Shown here in pieces: positions 1 to 11,384 of a DNA stretch of 64,000 nt (the first letter of the stretch is position 1; every line of letters begins with the position of its first letter). A program made the position numbers and the translations under genes. The DNA is from Thelonectria olida. Taxonomy: Eukaryota; Ascomycota; Sordariomycetes; Hypocreales; Nectriaceae. The stretch spans positions 3,348,001-3,412,000 of the forward strand of contig JAGPYM010000001.1 of assembly GCA_020736575.1 (NCBI GenBank), written 5' to 3'. The notes under the pieces were generated by a model, which saw nothing but the letters and a program-made list of their open reading frames with translations, searched no databases and had not been told where the DNA came from.

Positions 1-181
1 TAAGTCGACGTGCGAGCTCGAGCACTTCCTCGTTTGTGCTTTCTTCCTGTTCGTCTTGGTCGTTGCCGGAAACCCACTTGTCTTCGCATGCTGCAGTTAT
101 AGAGGTTGCAGCCGAATCGCTGGGATAACGACATTGAGTGAGGTCGCCAGGCATCATGTTGCCATGTTCGGCGGCTCTCAT
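1..181 (-). CDS. 5' end of a gene cut by the window edge; possible PDR-type ABC transporter
   Basis: An open frame runs from an ATG at 181-179 off the left edge: 60 complete codons with no stop. The peptide is acidic and polar (ACEDKWVSGNDQDEQEES, then EEVLELARRL at residues 51-60). The first base of the next codon is A, as in Thr. Fungal pleiotropic-drug-resistance ABC transporters often have an acidic cytosolic leader followed by a 'xVxxLARxLT' segment before the first nucleotide-binding domain, so this reads like such an N-terminus. That assignment is inference from a short motif, since no Walker A or other domain lies inside the window. The gene is divergent to the Zn2Cys6 regulator at 1054, an arrangement common for efflux pumps and their regulators. 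It could equally be another soluble protein. The reading frame is moderately supported; the family is weakly supported. Confidence 0.45.
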   Translation of the reverse strand, partial: MRAAEHGNMMPGDLTQCRYPSDSAATSITAACEDKWVSGNDQDEQEESTNEEVLELARRL

Positions 182-498
182 GTTGGTGACTTCAGCCGGT
201 TGAAGGCTCACAGAGGGATCTGAGAATAGAAAAAGAAGAAGAATATGAATTCATTGATTGATCTAGCCAGACGTCATTCTCGCGGCGATTAGCCTTTTCT
301 TATATACCGGGAGAAACCCAAAGCACGATATCAACGGCCTATTCATCGACTAATTAATAATGGTTTCCACCGCAAGCTTGGTAATAAAGCTTGGTTTGCA
401 ACGAAAAAGCAATTGGACATGATTGAATAAGCCTTCTCGCTCAGGGCTTTCCTTGGCGGTGAAATGGCGAAGTTGTAAATGTGGACATGTGGATCTAC

Positions 499-879
499 GA
501 GACGGACTTTCGGTGGTTGAGAGTCCGAATGCCCGCCACGAACGAGTGCAAACTCTGCTCCAGAACAACCCTAACCCTCGAGATGATGACTTTGCCAAGT
601 AGCCTCTCGGTCTTACGACTCTACTACTTACATTCGAAAGCCCGCTAGTGCGAGTCTCCATAAGATCCATCTCTCAAATAGGACCCGAGCCGAGTCTTGA
701 CTCTGGTATTCGTGCACACACTGAAGAATGACTCTTCCCCCCACATCTGAATCCATCTTTCAAGGTACTACTCAATACCAAAAATTATTGCGTAAAACAT
801 GTTCATACCAGGCTCAGCCTCAGGCCATTGACTGCCCTCATCTCAATAAGCGGACTTATTTTTGCCGAAAGTCCGTCTC
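499..879. repeat. 15-bp inverted repeat arms (499-513 and 865-879) carrying CGG-N5-CGG
   Basis: The left arm reads GAGACGGACTTTCGG and the right arm is its exact reverse complement, 351 bp away. Each arm contains two CGG triplets in the same orientation, five bases apart. Zn2Cys6 proteins commonly bind paired CGG triplets, so these are candidate operators of the adjacent regulator or of another family member. Binding is inference; the repeat itself is seen directly. Confidence 0.75.
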
Positions 880-893
880 AACTCAAATCTGAC

Positions 894-905
894 ACCCACG
901 TGGGT
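894..905. promoter_or_regulatory. 12-bp palindrome with CACGTG (E-box) core
   Basis: ACCCACGTGGGT is a perfect palindrome about 150 bp upstream of the start codon of the Zn2Cys6 regulator. CACGTG is the classical bHLH (Cbf1/Pho4-type) site. Function is not shown by the sequence. Confidence 0.4.
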
Positions 906-1053
906 TCCAACAATTGCCATCGCTGAGTAGTGAATTCCTCCAACTCTCCCTCCAAGGGCCGCAACCAGAACTTATCTATCTCCATCTGTTATCGTGTACC
1001 CTGCCTATTGTTAGTGCGCTGTGAACTGAAAGTGCCGGATCTACCGTCTCCTC

Positions 1054-3128
1054 ATGACAGACCCCGAGCATCTGAACCGTCTCTCGGTACGTTGCCTGGA
1101 CCCGACGCTCCCTGTTCCTTGTTCCACAGGTGCCGCTATTAGATCAATCCACTAACCCGGGCGCCAGTGTACAAGATGCAAAGATCGAAAGGTTGGTGTT
1201 TTTTTCTCTGACTAGATCTTCATGACGTTGCTGAGTGAGATAAGGTACGCTGTAATCGGGTCATGCCCCAGTGTGGCAGGTGCAAGGCCCACGACGCAGA
1301 GTGCATCTATCCCAAGCGAGTAAAGAGAAGAAGCGCTCGCGCATTGGCAGAACAGTCTATGTAGGTTGACCTCATTCGTCACTCATGTTGGAATTCTAAT
1401 GAAATGGATCTTTCAGATCTGGACAATCAGAGGCCGCACTGGCCACCATTTTGAATCGACTGGAACGACTTGAAGCACGATCCGTCCACTCAACCATTCC
1501 TCCTCTAACACCAGGAACCGTCTCATGCGCTGCATCATGCGCTGCATCGCCCTCGGCCTGCTCGTCTTCGTCTCCAGCGGCAACAAATGCCCCCAGTTGC
1601 GTTGATTCATACGATGGCCCATGCCGAGGCGATATCGACGCCACAAGCATCCTCAAGGATGCCGTCGCTCAGGTACAAGATCTGAGGCTGCGAGGCCTGT
1701 CAACATCCGCCATCACAGAGGCCATTGATATCCCAGCTGACTTGGCCAAGTACTGGATTCGAAGTAATGGAAAGACTGTTCGACTCTGTGGCGCTCATAT
1801 GAACTGACATGAACAGATTACCTCGCTCATATGCCAACATGGATATTTCACGGTCTTATAAACAAAAAAGCCATTGAGCTTATACCCGACATTATCGGCA
1901 TCTCGCACATCCACATCGACCCAGTCATCCTAGTGATATACTATTGCATTCTTTTCCATGGATGTACTCTCAGAGCCAGCAACGAAGCGTCCAATACCAG
2001 TTTAACTTACGCTCGGCCATGTTATATAGCCTGCTTGCGAGCGATTCCCGCTTGGCAACGACAGGCGACGGGGACTATGACGGACCTCATAGCAGCATTG
2101 TTCTTGGTATTCTCCTCCACTCTCTGTTGTTCCTCTGAGCTCGGGCTGATTTGTAGACCCGCGTGGCTTATCAATTCTTCGACGAGGAGCTTTCCTGGAA
2201 GATGTTCAGGCATGCTTGTGAATACTGCCAGGCCCTTAATTTGCATAAGCTCGATAGCGCAGACGTGTCTTGGGGTAACGAGGATGACAAATGCGACTGC
2301 GACGATGATCGAAAGGGACTCTGGGAGGTTCTCCAGGTTGATCTTTGGTTTCGGCTCATCATGAACAAGCCTCCAATCATCTCAGTCGATTCTTGGAGGG
2401 TCAACCTCCCTTGGTTGGATAGCAATTCTCAGCATCCCCCTGATGGCATCCAGGCTGCTGCATTTCTAGCCAGCTCACGGGTTACACTAGTCATCATCCG
2501 CTTCTTCGCGTTGCTCGAGGATCCCGAGAATGATACAAAGGCGGAGATTATGGCAAAGACGGAAGGTCTCTGTCGCGAGATTCTCGAGATTTTCGAAGAT
2601 TGGCAACTGGTAAATGCTCGTGTCGCCCTTCTGTGAATCGTTTTTGCTAATAACGTCCAGCGCGAATGGATGGCCAACGACTCGAATCGGGATTCGGAAA
2701 TCTGGGAAGTGGCCGATGTGCTGCTCACTGGTTACACTGCCATCGTCTACATGTTTCGAAAAATGGCAGTCCTAGACTCGACTTCCCCGGAGCCTGTCAC
2801 CAACAAGCTGGATATACCCGAGTCGCCGGTCGTCATGGAGGCGAGTCGCCGCATCATCAATCTCATGGGTCGGCTGCTTGTCCTGCTCCCCTACGTGGAC
2901 ACCATGATCACCTTGTTTGGGGCTTACAGATGTTACATCGCATTTTCTTACATTGCCAACGCGATACTGCGCGCATCTGATCTTCAACAGCACATGGAAG
3001 ACGTCAAATCGCTGGAGCGATTGGGTGACGAGGCGGAGCTCCTGTGCAAAGGGCAAAGGGATATCTTGCCTATGGTTCGAGCGATGCAGAGCTTGAACGT
3101 GGAGATTCGAATGCGATACTGCCAATGA
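1054..3128 (+). CDS. Zn2Cys6 (C6) transcription factor with fungal_trans domain
   Basis: Seven exons: 1054-1086, 1168-1191, 1245-1360, 1417-1763, 1817-2106, 2157-2609, 2661-3128, giving 576 aa. All introns are 50-81 bp and keep frame. The first intron is GTACGT...CTAAC...CCAG and brings ATG at 1054 directly onto the zinc cluster. The binuclear cluster is C-x2-C-x6-C-x6-C-x2-C-x6-C at residues 12-42 (CTRCKDRKVRCN..., ending in CIYPKR), split by intron 2. A linker rich in Ser, Ala and Thr follows. The middle region has the fungal_trans pattern (YWIRNYLAHMPTWIF, LVIYYCILFHG, ALFLTRVAYQFFDEELSW). Such proteins are nuclear activators or repressors binding CGG triplets. The target is unknown; the divergent neighbour at 1-181 and the CGG repeats between them make self- or neighbour-regulation plausible. 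The start rests on splice logic rather than homology. Confidence 0.85.
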
Positions 3129-4123
3129 GCACAATTGTCAACCTACCTTGTCAAAAAAATAACCTGGTATTTGGCCCATGAAAAAGTGAAGCTTGGTTGA
3201 CTTGGTTTGGCGAGGCGTATTACGTATACTAACTTAAGTCACAACTGTTGGGTATTAATATCTTAGATGTTTGCTTGTTTATTTCCATCTTCTTCTTATT
3301 GTATTTTATTACCTCGGTAGGTAAGCCGTGGTTTGGCAAGTTAGATGCGGTGAGGCGGCCGGCTGGATCAGTGCGTGTGGTGTGCTTCATTTCGGTTCAA
3401 TGCGGTTTGATTCAACCAACGAATACGTGTCTCCGATGACCTTGTTTTTTTCGTATTGGGTCGACCAAAATAGTTGACGAAACATGACCAGATTTAAAAG
3501 CTAGGATCCACAGATTTGTTGTCCAAAATTGCAAACAGTTTGGACGTGATTGGCGTTGACGGTTTCTCTAAATTGTTCTCAACTCCAGGGTATGCGATTT
3601 TGCGCGGCCATCTACAATGTGCCCATACGGGGCACGCGACCACCTAACACCGTGCAAGATGACGAGTAATCCATCGCCATCAAACAGAAACGCAGGAATG
3701 GACGAGTCAGAGTTCTCCTAATAATCACCCTCTGGGGCTGTGTTTTTTTTTCGTCTTCAGGGGCCTCACATCACATGTCCAAGCCACCTTAGCCGCAAGC
3801 ACCCCCTAACCCCTGGGCATCAGGATCGAAGTCTTTCAAGGGTCCAGCCAACCCCAGAAGGGCGAGGGCCCGGGCGCGCCTTCTAATTCTTCCCGGGGGA
3901 AGCGACTTCAACACCACATCTCCGTCCCCGTCCCACCAGCGCCACCCCACGACAAGGCCACGACAACATCGGCGGCGTCTTTTCACCTTCTCGAAACCAT
4001 CATTTATTCATTCGCTATCTCCCACTGCAGCAGTCGCGCATATCTGCTCGTGCGGTCCCTTTCGAGAGTATCGCCAAAACACCATGAGCTGAGCTCCTCT
4101 ACCCCTGACCCCAACTCGCAACT
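3129..4123. promoter_or_regulatory. Intergene: 3' region of the regulator and GUP1 promoter
   Basis: Nothing coding is supported in these 995 bp. A two-codon upstream reading frame (ATG AGC TGA) lies at 4084-4092, 31 bp before the GUP1 start. A CCTCGG hexamer at about 3313 is not informative on its own. Confidence 0.5.
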
Positions 4124-6148
4124 ATGGGTCTTTTGTCCTTCGTTGGCAATGTCTATGAACACGACACTCTAGACACTCGCTTTACCACCCCGTCGTCCAC
4201 TCCCTACCAAACCGTTATCGATGCGCGAAACGATCCAGCCCCGAAGAAAGATGCCGTTAACAAAGCCCGACCTCGTGGACAACCGTCGAAATGGAAAACC
4301 CCCGAATTCTGTCTCTACTACTTTGTTTTCGCTGTCGCCGTGCCCTACATGTTCTGGGTCGCTTATGATGTCTCAAGAGGTATGTTGTCTCTCCGGTAGC
4401 TATGACTGAGGCTTGTAATCTGACCTCGTATCAGAATCTGATCCAAGATGGCCCAAGATCAGGAGATACTTGTCTCCTGGCTGGATCCCCGGCCGCAGAA
4501 TCGACGTCTCCGACCACCAGTACTACGTCTTTCGATCGAACCTCCCTTACATGGCCACACTCCTCCTCTTCCATCCATTCTTGAGAAGTCTATGGAATCG
4601 ATTTTACCCCACCAAGGGCAGAGCCGACAGCGGTCAGAGCCGATTAGACCAGAGGGCCTCTTTCGACTATGCTTTCGCTTTTCTCTTCTTAGCTATTCTG
4701 CACGGAATTTCAGCTTTAAAGGTCTTCACCATTCTTTTCATTAATTACCAAGTCGCGACAAAGCTCCCCAGGAAGTACGTTCCTGCGGCCACCTGGATTT
4801 TCAACATCTGCACCTTGTTCGCAAACGAATTGTGCAATGGATACCATTTCAGGAGCATTGCCTACTACATTTCCCCCCCCGTAATGGCTGTTGTTGGAGG
4901 CCAGGTTCAGGCTGTCGATTCGGAACTGATGCAGCTGGGCGGTTGGCTTGACGGGTTCAGGGGACTCTTGGTACGATGGGAAGTTCTCTTCAACATTACC
5001 ATTCTGCGGCTCGTGAGCTTCAATTTGGACTACTACTGGAGTCTTGACCGTGGCAAGTCCAGTGCTCTGGAGGTTTGTTTCCTAATTATAACACTTATAC
5101 TGAACGTGTGCTAAGAACACAAAGAAGAAGCAGCTGGACCCCGCCAACCTTTCTGAGAGGGATCGTGTTTCCATCCCAGCAGATGTGAAAGACTTCTCTT
5201 TCCGCAATTACATTGGCTATGCCATCTATGCGCCATTGTACTTGGCAGGGCCAATCTTGACGTTTAATGATTACATTTCACAGCAAAAGCATCGTGCAGC
5301 CAGCATTGAGACGCCACGAACCATCCGATATGGCATTCGATTCCTCCTCGTGCTTCTCGCCAAGGAAGTGATCCTCCACTTTAACTACGTTGGCGCCATT
5401 GGCCGAGCCAACCCGGACTGGTCCTCATACACAGCGGCCCAGCTCAGTCTGCTGTCCTTTTTCAACCTCCATATCATCTGGTTGAAGCTTCTCCTTCCCT
5501 GGAGACTCTTCCGTCTCTGGTCTCTCATCGACGGTATTGACCCCCCGGAGAATATGGTCCGATGCGTGAGCAACAACTTCAGCACGCAGCTGTTCTGGCG
5601 CGCGTGGCATCGCTCTTACAACCGATGGCTCATTCGATACATCTATGTTCCCTTGGGAGGCTCGTCATTCCGTAATTGGCGGGCTACGTTACGGTCTATC
5701 GTCACATACCTGCTTGTTTTCACCTTTGTAGCTCTGTGGCACGACATCAAGCTGCGCCTCTTGATCTGGGGCTGGTTGATTGTGCTTTTCATGCTACCGG
5801 AGTGGACTGCGGGAGCTTTGTTTCCCCAACGAAAGTGGGAAAACAACCCGACGGCATATCGCATGATTTGCTGCGCGGGGAGCGTAGCCAATGTCCTGAT
5901 GATGATTTCTGCCAATTTGGTAGGCTTCGCCGTTGGCTTGGATGGCCTGCAAACGATTGTGCATAGTATTGTGCATGACTGGTCTGGTATGTTCAACATT
6001 CTAACTACGATGTCGTATGAACTTTAGCTAATCTCTATCAGGCGTATTCTTCCTGCTCTCCGCCTGCGGATGCCTCTTTGTTGGCATCCAGATCATGTTT
6101 GAGATTCGCGAGTCGGAGCGTCGCCGGGGAATTCTGCTTAGGTGCTAG
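4124..6148 (+). CDS. GUP1: GUP1-like membrane-bound O-acyltransferase (MBOAT)
   Basis: Four exons: 4124-4379, 4435-5072, 5116-5986, 6042-6148, about 623 aa. The second intron could end at 5124 instead of 5115, removing three residues (Asn-Thr-Lys). The protein is multi-pass: an N-terminal soluble part, then a first membrane segment near residues 66-82 ([17 protein letters not shown]). Family signatures are [37 protein letters not shown] and, near residue 510, LWHD with the conserved MBOAT histidine; the C-terminus reads [12 protein letters not shown]. Yeast Gup1 acts in the ER on remodelling of GPI-anchor lipids (C26 acylation) and affects membrane organisation; the old name refers to glycerol uptake. 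Length matches the family (about 560-630 aa). The ATG is the first in frame and gives the typical short MGLLSFV start. Confidence 0.93.
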
Positions 6149-6540
6149 AATGAGTCTGCATGTTACCACGAAGGCATGTTTTGTTTGTTCCCGACAGAGC
6201 GGGAGAGTGTAATTATAATTGTATGACAAGAAGACCGAGAACTAGAAAGCAGCGCTATTTTATACGAATACACAGCATTGGACGACATGTACAACGTGAG
6301 CTCCCTCGAGTGAATAAAAAGTAAATGGACTTGTTTTGCGACTTGTACCTAGCAAAAGGATTCTCATGATATTAAGTATTCCAATGAAGCTACAACACAT
6401 GTAACCTACCTCATAATATTTAGATATTAAACATGCCAAACCATCATCCCCTGACAAAAACGCCACCGCCATAGGCCAAATTGGTGAATCCAAGGAATAA
6501 GGGTATCAACAGGTATCAACGTAGGGAAAGGCAAGAAGCC
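6149..6540. other. Convergent intergene between GUP1 and the FAR-17a-like gene
   Basis: These 392 bp are AT-richer than the flanks and fit two facing 3' untranslated regions. I see no gene or RNA. Confidence 0.5.
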
Positions 6541-7470
6541 TCAATACACTCGATCGGGCGCCTCCGAGGTTGGGCCCGTGGCATACTTGTTCTGCAAGGC
6601 ATTCATCTCCGTGTCGTCGTTGGGGGGCTGGTAAGCAAACTTGCCATCCTTGCCCAGCTTGGTTTCGGTCACCCATTTCCGGAGCCAGATGACACACCAC
6701 ACAATGCAGAAGATGATTACAATTCCAACCGCGATTCCAATGATGTAGGCAGCTACTATGCCGCGACCCTTGACATGCTGGTAGTCGAGGAAGTTGTAGA
6801 CGTAAAAGTCTTGCACGGCGTAGGTGATGTAGGCGAGGGCGAGGTACAGGGCGAGAATAAGGATGAGGAATGGGATATGGACCCAGAGAGGCGGACTGGT
6901 TCGAGGGAAGATGACCTCGAAAAGGGCGAACAAGCTGTTCAATCCATGCTGACTGACGTTGGACCACGCAGTGAACTCGACAGGCCACCAGGTTCCGTCG
7001 TACAGAACGACCCAGAAGACAATGGTGACGAGAAACGGGTAGGTGACGATGGAGGAGTAGAACAGCGAATGCAGGGCCTGCAGCGGACGGGGGAATCGGT
7101 CGAGGAGCGGGCTGCCAGTGCGAGCGTAGGCGAAGGTGTGGATGGAGGCGACGAGGAAGTAGAATTGAAGACCCCAGAAGGTCAGGTATGTAAAGTAGGA
7201 GAAGGACTGGCGGACGGTTTTGCAGCCGCCGAGGGAGTCGTGGGTGCAGGTCCAGCCGATGATGAAGAAGCGAACAACCCAGGTGTAGAGACACTGTAGA
7301 GCACCTGGTTAGCTTGCGATTGAGTGCGATGGGGATGCGCAATGGGAAGAAGGACGTACGATGAAGGCGCGGACAGCAAAGAGCGCCCAAGGACTCAACA
7401 GCCACGACGTCTCGAAACGATTGGAAGGGTCCCAGAGGTCAGTCCCAAACTTGAAGGGGTTCTTCGCCAT
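6541..7470 (-). CDS. FAR-17a/AIG1-like multi-pass membrane protein
   Basis: Two exons on the minus strand, 7470-7360 and 7293-6541, give 287 aa. The intron is GTACGT...CTAAC...CTACAG, phase 0. About six hydrophobic segments are visible, e.g. WGLQFYFLVASI, YPFLVTIVFWVVLY, FLILILALYLALAYITYAV and IIGIAVGIVIIFCIVWCVIW, followed by a polar cytosolic tail ending in APDRVY. The motif NVSQHGLN with an invariant-looking His between two segments, and RTSPPLWVH, fit the fungal FAR-17a/AIG1 (UPF0641) group. Human AIG1 and ADTRP hydrolyse fatty-acid esters of hydroxy fatty acids using a Thr and a His; transferring that activity here is inference. The start gives a cytosolic MAKNPFKFG leader. A 272-aa antisense frame is a shadow. 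Confidence 0.8.
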
Positions 7471-8475
7471 TGTGGAAAATTAGAGATTAAGGTGAAAGCG
7501 CTCCGAAGAGCTCGTAGTCTCGCGAGTGCTTGGAACGAGTGCTGAATAGAAGGAAAAGAAGGACAGGTCGTGGTGGAGGATTTGGCGCGCGCTTGGGGTT
7601 GGGTTGGGGTTCAATCCAGGATGGTTTGGGTTGGGGCAGTCAGCTGTGCGTATGCGTAAGGTATGGATGGACCCGTGGCTTTGGGATGAGGCGCGTGAGT
7701 GGGTTGGGCTGGTTTTTGGCGCTGATGGGCTTGGACGAGGCGCCAGATGACGAACTCGGGAGTTTGAAGCTGAGGAATAATGACAAAACAAGGTTGTTGT
7801 TGGTTGGGGTTGAAGAGGAATGACAGTCGAAGACCGATTAGACTTGAACTCGACAACAAGAGAGTTCAGCTCTCAAGCCTAAACTACCTCACAGTAACTC
7901 TTGTGCTTCTTGATATTCCAGGCTTGACAACTCATAATGCGTCTCACTGACACTGGAAGCTATAATTATCTACGATCAACGCCGAGGACATGGAAGCTAT
8001 TGGCTCAGCCCAGTGGCAGCTGGTAAGCCTTGGCAAGCGGGCGTGACAGGCTTGGGTTCTTGATCTTGGCCTTTTATCCCATCATAATCTGCACACCCAC
8101 CTCACAATTGCAAGTGAGTGCCCACTGCCACGGCGTTGTGCCGTCGTTTGTTCGGCGCCACCGTTGACGCCGTGCTTGCGCGTTCAACAGAGAGGGAAAA
8201 AAAAACTAAATAAATTGGGCATGGATACCTTTCCTCACACAAACGATGTGGATACGTGAAAAGGCGCAATCAAGCTTTTCTCACCGACAGCTTGGTCAAA
8301 CCTGTTGATCAGTGAACCGTGACTTGAACCTGAAGCATCCATGGATGGGCTTTGGCGGTAAATGAGCGAGGGGACGCCAAACAAGTGTTCAAGACAGCCG
8401 CGGCATCCATCCAAGACACAGGCCAACAAAAGAATGATGCGGAAAGCTTCTGTGCACTTGGCCCGTAGTGCGATT

Positions 8476-8688
8476 CGACTCCCGGTCGAGATGAACCGTG
8501 CTCCCTTTGACAGAAATGGTCCATGATATCCATGCTTGGCTGCCTTGACTTACGAACGGGAGTCATAGAATGGATCGTGACGGACTGACTGATCCTCCCC
8601 CTGTTGAAGGGCTGTGCCTCTCCCTCCCTCCCGTCTGTCAAAGCGAATGACTCCACGACTCCCGGTCAATCTCCAAGTTCGGGAGTCG
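8476..8688. repeat. Cluster of four GACTCCCG octamers, the last two forming a 9-bp inverted repeat
   Basis: GACTCCCG occurs at 8477-8484 (+), 8557-8564 (-), 8657-8664 (+) and 8680-8687 (-). The plus-strand copies extend to the 12-mer CGACTCCCGGTC at 8476-8487 and 8656-8667. Sites three and four form CGACTCCCG - 15 nt - CGGGAGTCG (8656-8688). Four copies of one octamer in 213 bp is far above chance, so it is a candidate transcription factor array. The binding protein is unknown. Confidence 0.7.
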
Positions 8689-10092
8689 GAGGCGCCGTCA
8701 TGGCTCAATGACGACAAACTAACATGCGCGATTCGCGGATTGGAAGATGACGAGTGTGGATGATTTCAATACATAGTAAATTGGTACGTTAGGACCCCCC
8801 CTTTCTGAGCTTTCTCCTTTCATTTTGACAGGACAGCGCCAAGTCTACATCCGTTGCCCGATCCGCGTAGTTACCAACTTGGAACCGAACCCGGCCTTTT
8901 GTCATGGCTCGTCAACAAGCCACCCCAGACTATTTTTCCATCCTCTCAAAAAGATTGGCCCTGGGCGACGATGGGTCATGGCCGAGTGACATCGAAGATC
9001 AGGTTGTGCATCTGCAGGCCCCTGAGCTAAAATAATGGGAGAGTTGCATTTTATGTTTTTATTTTTTGTCAACATCAATTAACGCCCATGATTGGATGTT
9101 GCACGCGTGCGTGCTTCCCCAACCCATTTTCCTCATCAACATTCTCAGTTGCATTGGTAATGGAGAAGAAGCATCATACGAAGTTGATAGGTACAGCATG
9201 GGCAGATGAGAGGGAAGCAAAGCGCCCGACCTCCTTCTCGACAAATTGACCCTCCTTGAACGACGATCTCTGGCGCCTTACGAGCTAGTAAGCGCGGCAG
9301 CTTTGATTCTAGCCTTCTAGGTGTGCTTCTGCTTGTGCAGGGAACCGAACCGATCCCGCCGCCATGGCTGCCGATCACTGAGTCCAGACTCTTTTCCAGA
9401 TTTCCTTCCATTCCTCCTTTGAAACTAGATATGCACATCGGCGAGGATTATTGCTTACTGCTCCTCTTTGGCTCTGCAAATGCCCAATCAAGCAGCTGGT
9501 GCAACCCACGGCGGCCGAGAACGGATATACGCAGTCTTGCATGCGCATACATTGTTAGCTACCAACGCACACACTTTCTGGGTGCGCGCAAGTACGTACG
9601 CGAACCCACCAAGGAGACCTCGGCAGATCGAGATGATCCGCGTTTCCCATTGTTTACTGGCTTCTCCTTTCTTTTGTTTCTCCGTTGCTGACTGCAGCTG
9701 TCATGATGAGGGTTGGAGGGTGACTGCCGGCCAATCTCGTCTGCCTCTCTCATTTCTCATCTCGAGCATGATTCCCCATCTCCAATCACGGCTGCCCCTG
9801 AAGACTGCGTTGAAGTTAATGAATACAATCAAACTTTGAACACTCTATCCTTCCAGGCACATCCAGGCTCCGGGACGTGATTAGTTAGCCGCCAACCGCA
9901 CAAGGCCCCTCAAGGGCCCCCCCCTCGATCACAAACTCTGGGGCCATTGGGGCCGTTGGAGGGGAGGGAAATGGCCCAATTTAGCAATCCGCTGAGCGGG
10001 TGGATGGCTGAGATGGATCATGGACACATAGTTAGACCCCCCACTATTTGGGCAATTAATTATGTCTGCACAGATTATGATGCTAGTGCCGG

Positions 10093-10112
10093 TTTTTTTT
10101 TTTTTTTTTTTT
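10093..10112. repeat. Poly-T run of 20
   Basis: An uninterrupted run of 20 T residues. Poly(dA:dT) tracts in fungal promoters exclude nucleosomes; here it may mark a promoter far upstream of the gene at 11674. It is also a likely site of length error in sequencing. Confidence 0.8.
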
Positions 10113-10928
10113 CTGGCATGAGCATTTTCCCATCGTCGTTGGGGCAGTTGGCATTGGAACTCGAGTGGTCCAAGTGGTCCCCTGGTGGCGCCTACCCGTG
10201 GGCCTGCAGTGGCTCTCACTGGGCTGCAGAATGGAGTCGAGTCGCTGTCTTGGCCTTCAATGGCTTTCACTGGGTATTTCCATTATCGATGGAACCAGGA
10301 ACGGGGGCGCGAGCCAGGACCAACAGGGGTAGGAGGCCGCCACGGGATCCGTCAACAAGAGCACCTCAATCAGATGTGCTCCCACTCAAGTTAGTGCGTT
10401 GAGCCCGCCAAGAGCGCCGTTGGCGGGGGGTCCAACAGTTGGCGTGGTTCAGGCTCAGGCTCAGGGGAGAGACAAGAGGAGAGACAGGAGGAGGTTAGGA
10501 GGAGGAGCTACTGAGGGCGACGAGTGCCGAAATATCATAGAGCTCGAAAAGAAGCTTGAGAAGGTCTCTTGTTGTTGATTGCGCAGCCCAGCGCATCCGG
10601 ATAGGGACCTATGGACTACGGAGCATGCAACCCAGATACCGCACCCTGCGTTCGTATGTCGGGGATAACAGGCGAGCCTACGCCAGGGAACCCACAGACT
10701 AAAAAGACAGCGGCGGAAGGCGCGACGGCCGACGACGAGGGTTGAGAGGGTCAACGAATAAGTTAAGTTGGGTAAGGTAGGAACGAAGGAACGACGAGGC
10801 AACCCAAGGAAGGAACGCCTCCGTGACCCTTGGCCCTTGCCCGCTAGACCACTCAGTCCGCCTCCCCCTCTTTCATCCCGACCTTGGCTCTGACTAGCAC
10901 CTCTTTCGACCTTGTCTTGGGCTTGCCT

Positions 10929-10967
10929 TGTCTCGTCTCGTCTCGCAGCTTGTCTTGTCTTGTCTTG
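10929..10967 (+). repeat. Short pyrimidine-rich tandem repeats (TCTCG and TCTTG units)
   Basis: Three TCTCG units are followed, after a short spacer, by three TCTTG units. Such CT-rich tracts are frequent just upstream of transcription starts in filamentous fungi and fit the promoter or leader of the gene at 11674. Confidence 0.55.
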
Positions 10968-11384
10968 CCCGTACCTTCCAACCGCATCTTCGTCCTCCTT
11001 TAATTCCTATCCCACCACCTCCTCATTGCTCCTCGCTGGATACTGTCTCTCTTTTGTGCCTTCAGGCTTGGGAATCCGTTCCCCTTGCAGCGGATCCTCC
11101 TCGTGGCCAGCGGCTACCCCGGATTGTCGAGACCCAACCGCTTCAACTGTACAGGGCCAAATAAGGTCCCTGATCAGCTGATGATCCTCCCCTTTGCAGT
11201 GCGGCGCGCCAGATAAACTACCCAGCTCGCAGCTTCAACTCGTTTTCTCTGCCGTCGATCTCTCTTCGTTGAGCTTTCCCTCGCGGCTGTCTTGAATCAC
11301 GATACGCACACCTTGGTGGCTCCACGCGGCCGAAGCCTCTTGCTCCAATTTCACACGACGCTTCTACACGACTTTGGGAATATC

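Larger units (their letters stand above)
182..1053. promoter_or_regulatory. Divergent intergene between the edge gene and the Zn2Cys6 regulator
   Basis: No coding sequence is supported in these 872 bp. It holds a perfect 15-bp inverted repeat (499-513 and 865-879) containing CGG-N5-CGG, and a perfect 12-bp palindrome with a CACGTG core at 894-905. The spacing suits a shared two-way promoter; that role is inferred. Confidence 0.6.

Noticed and set aside
3312..3318. CCTCGG as FarA/FarB site upstream of GUP1
   Set aside because: A hexamer occurs by chance about every 2 kb on two strands; a single copy is not evidence.
6481..7299. 272-aa plus-strand frame over the FAR-17a-like gene
   Set aside because: It is antisense to a gene with clear membrane segments and splice sites; its Gly/Glu/Asp-rich composition is the complement of that gene's codons.
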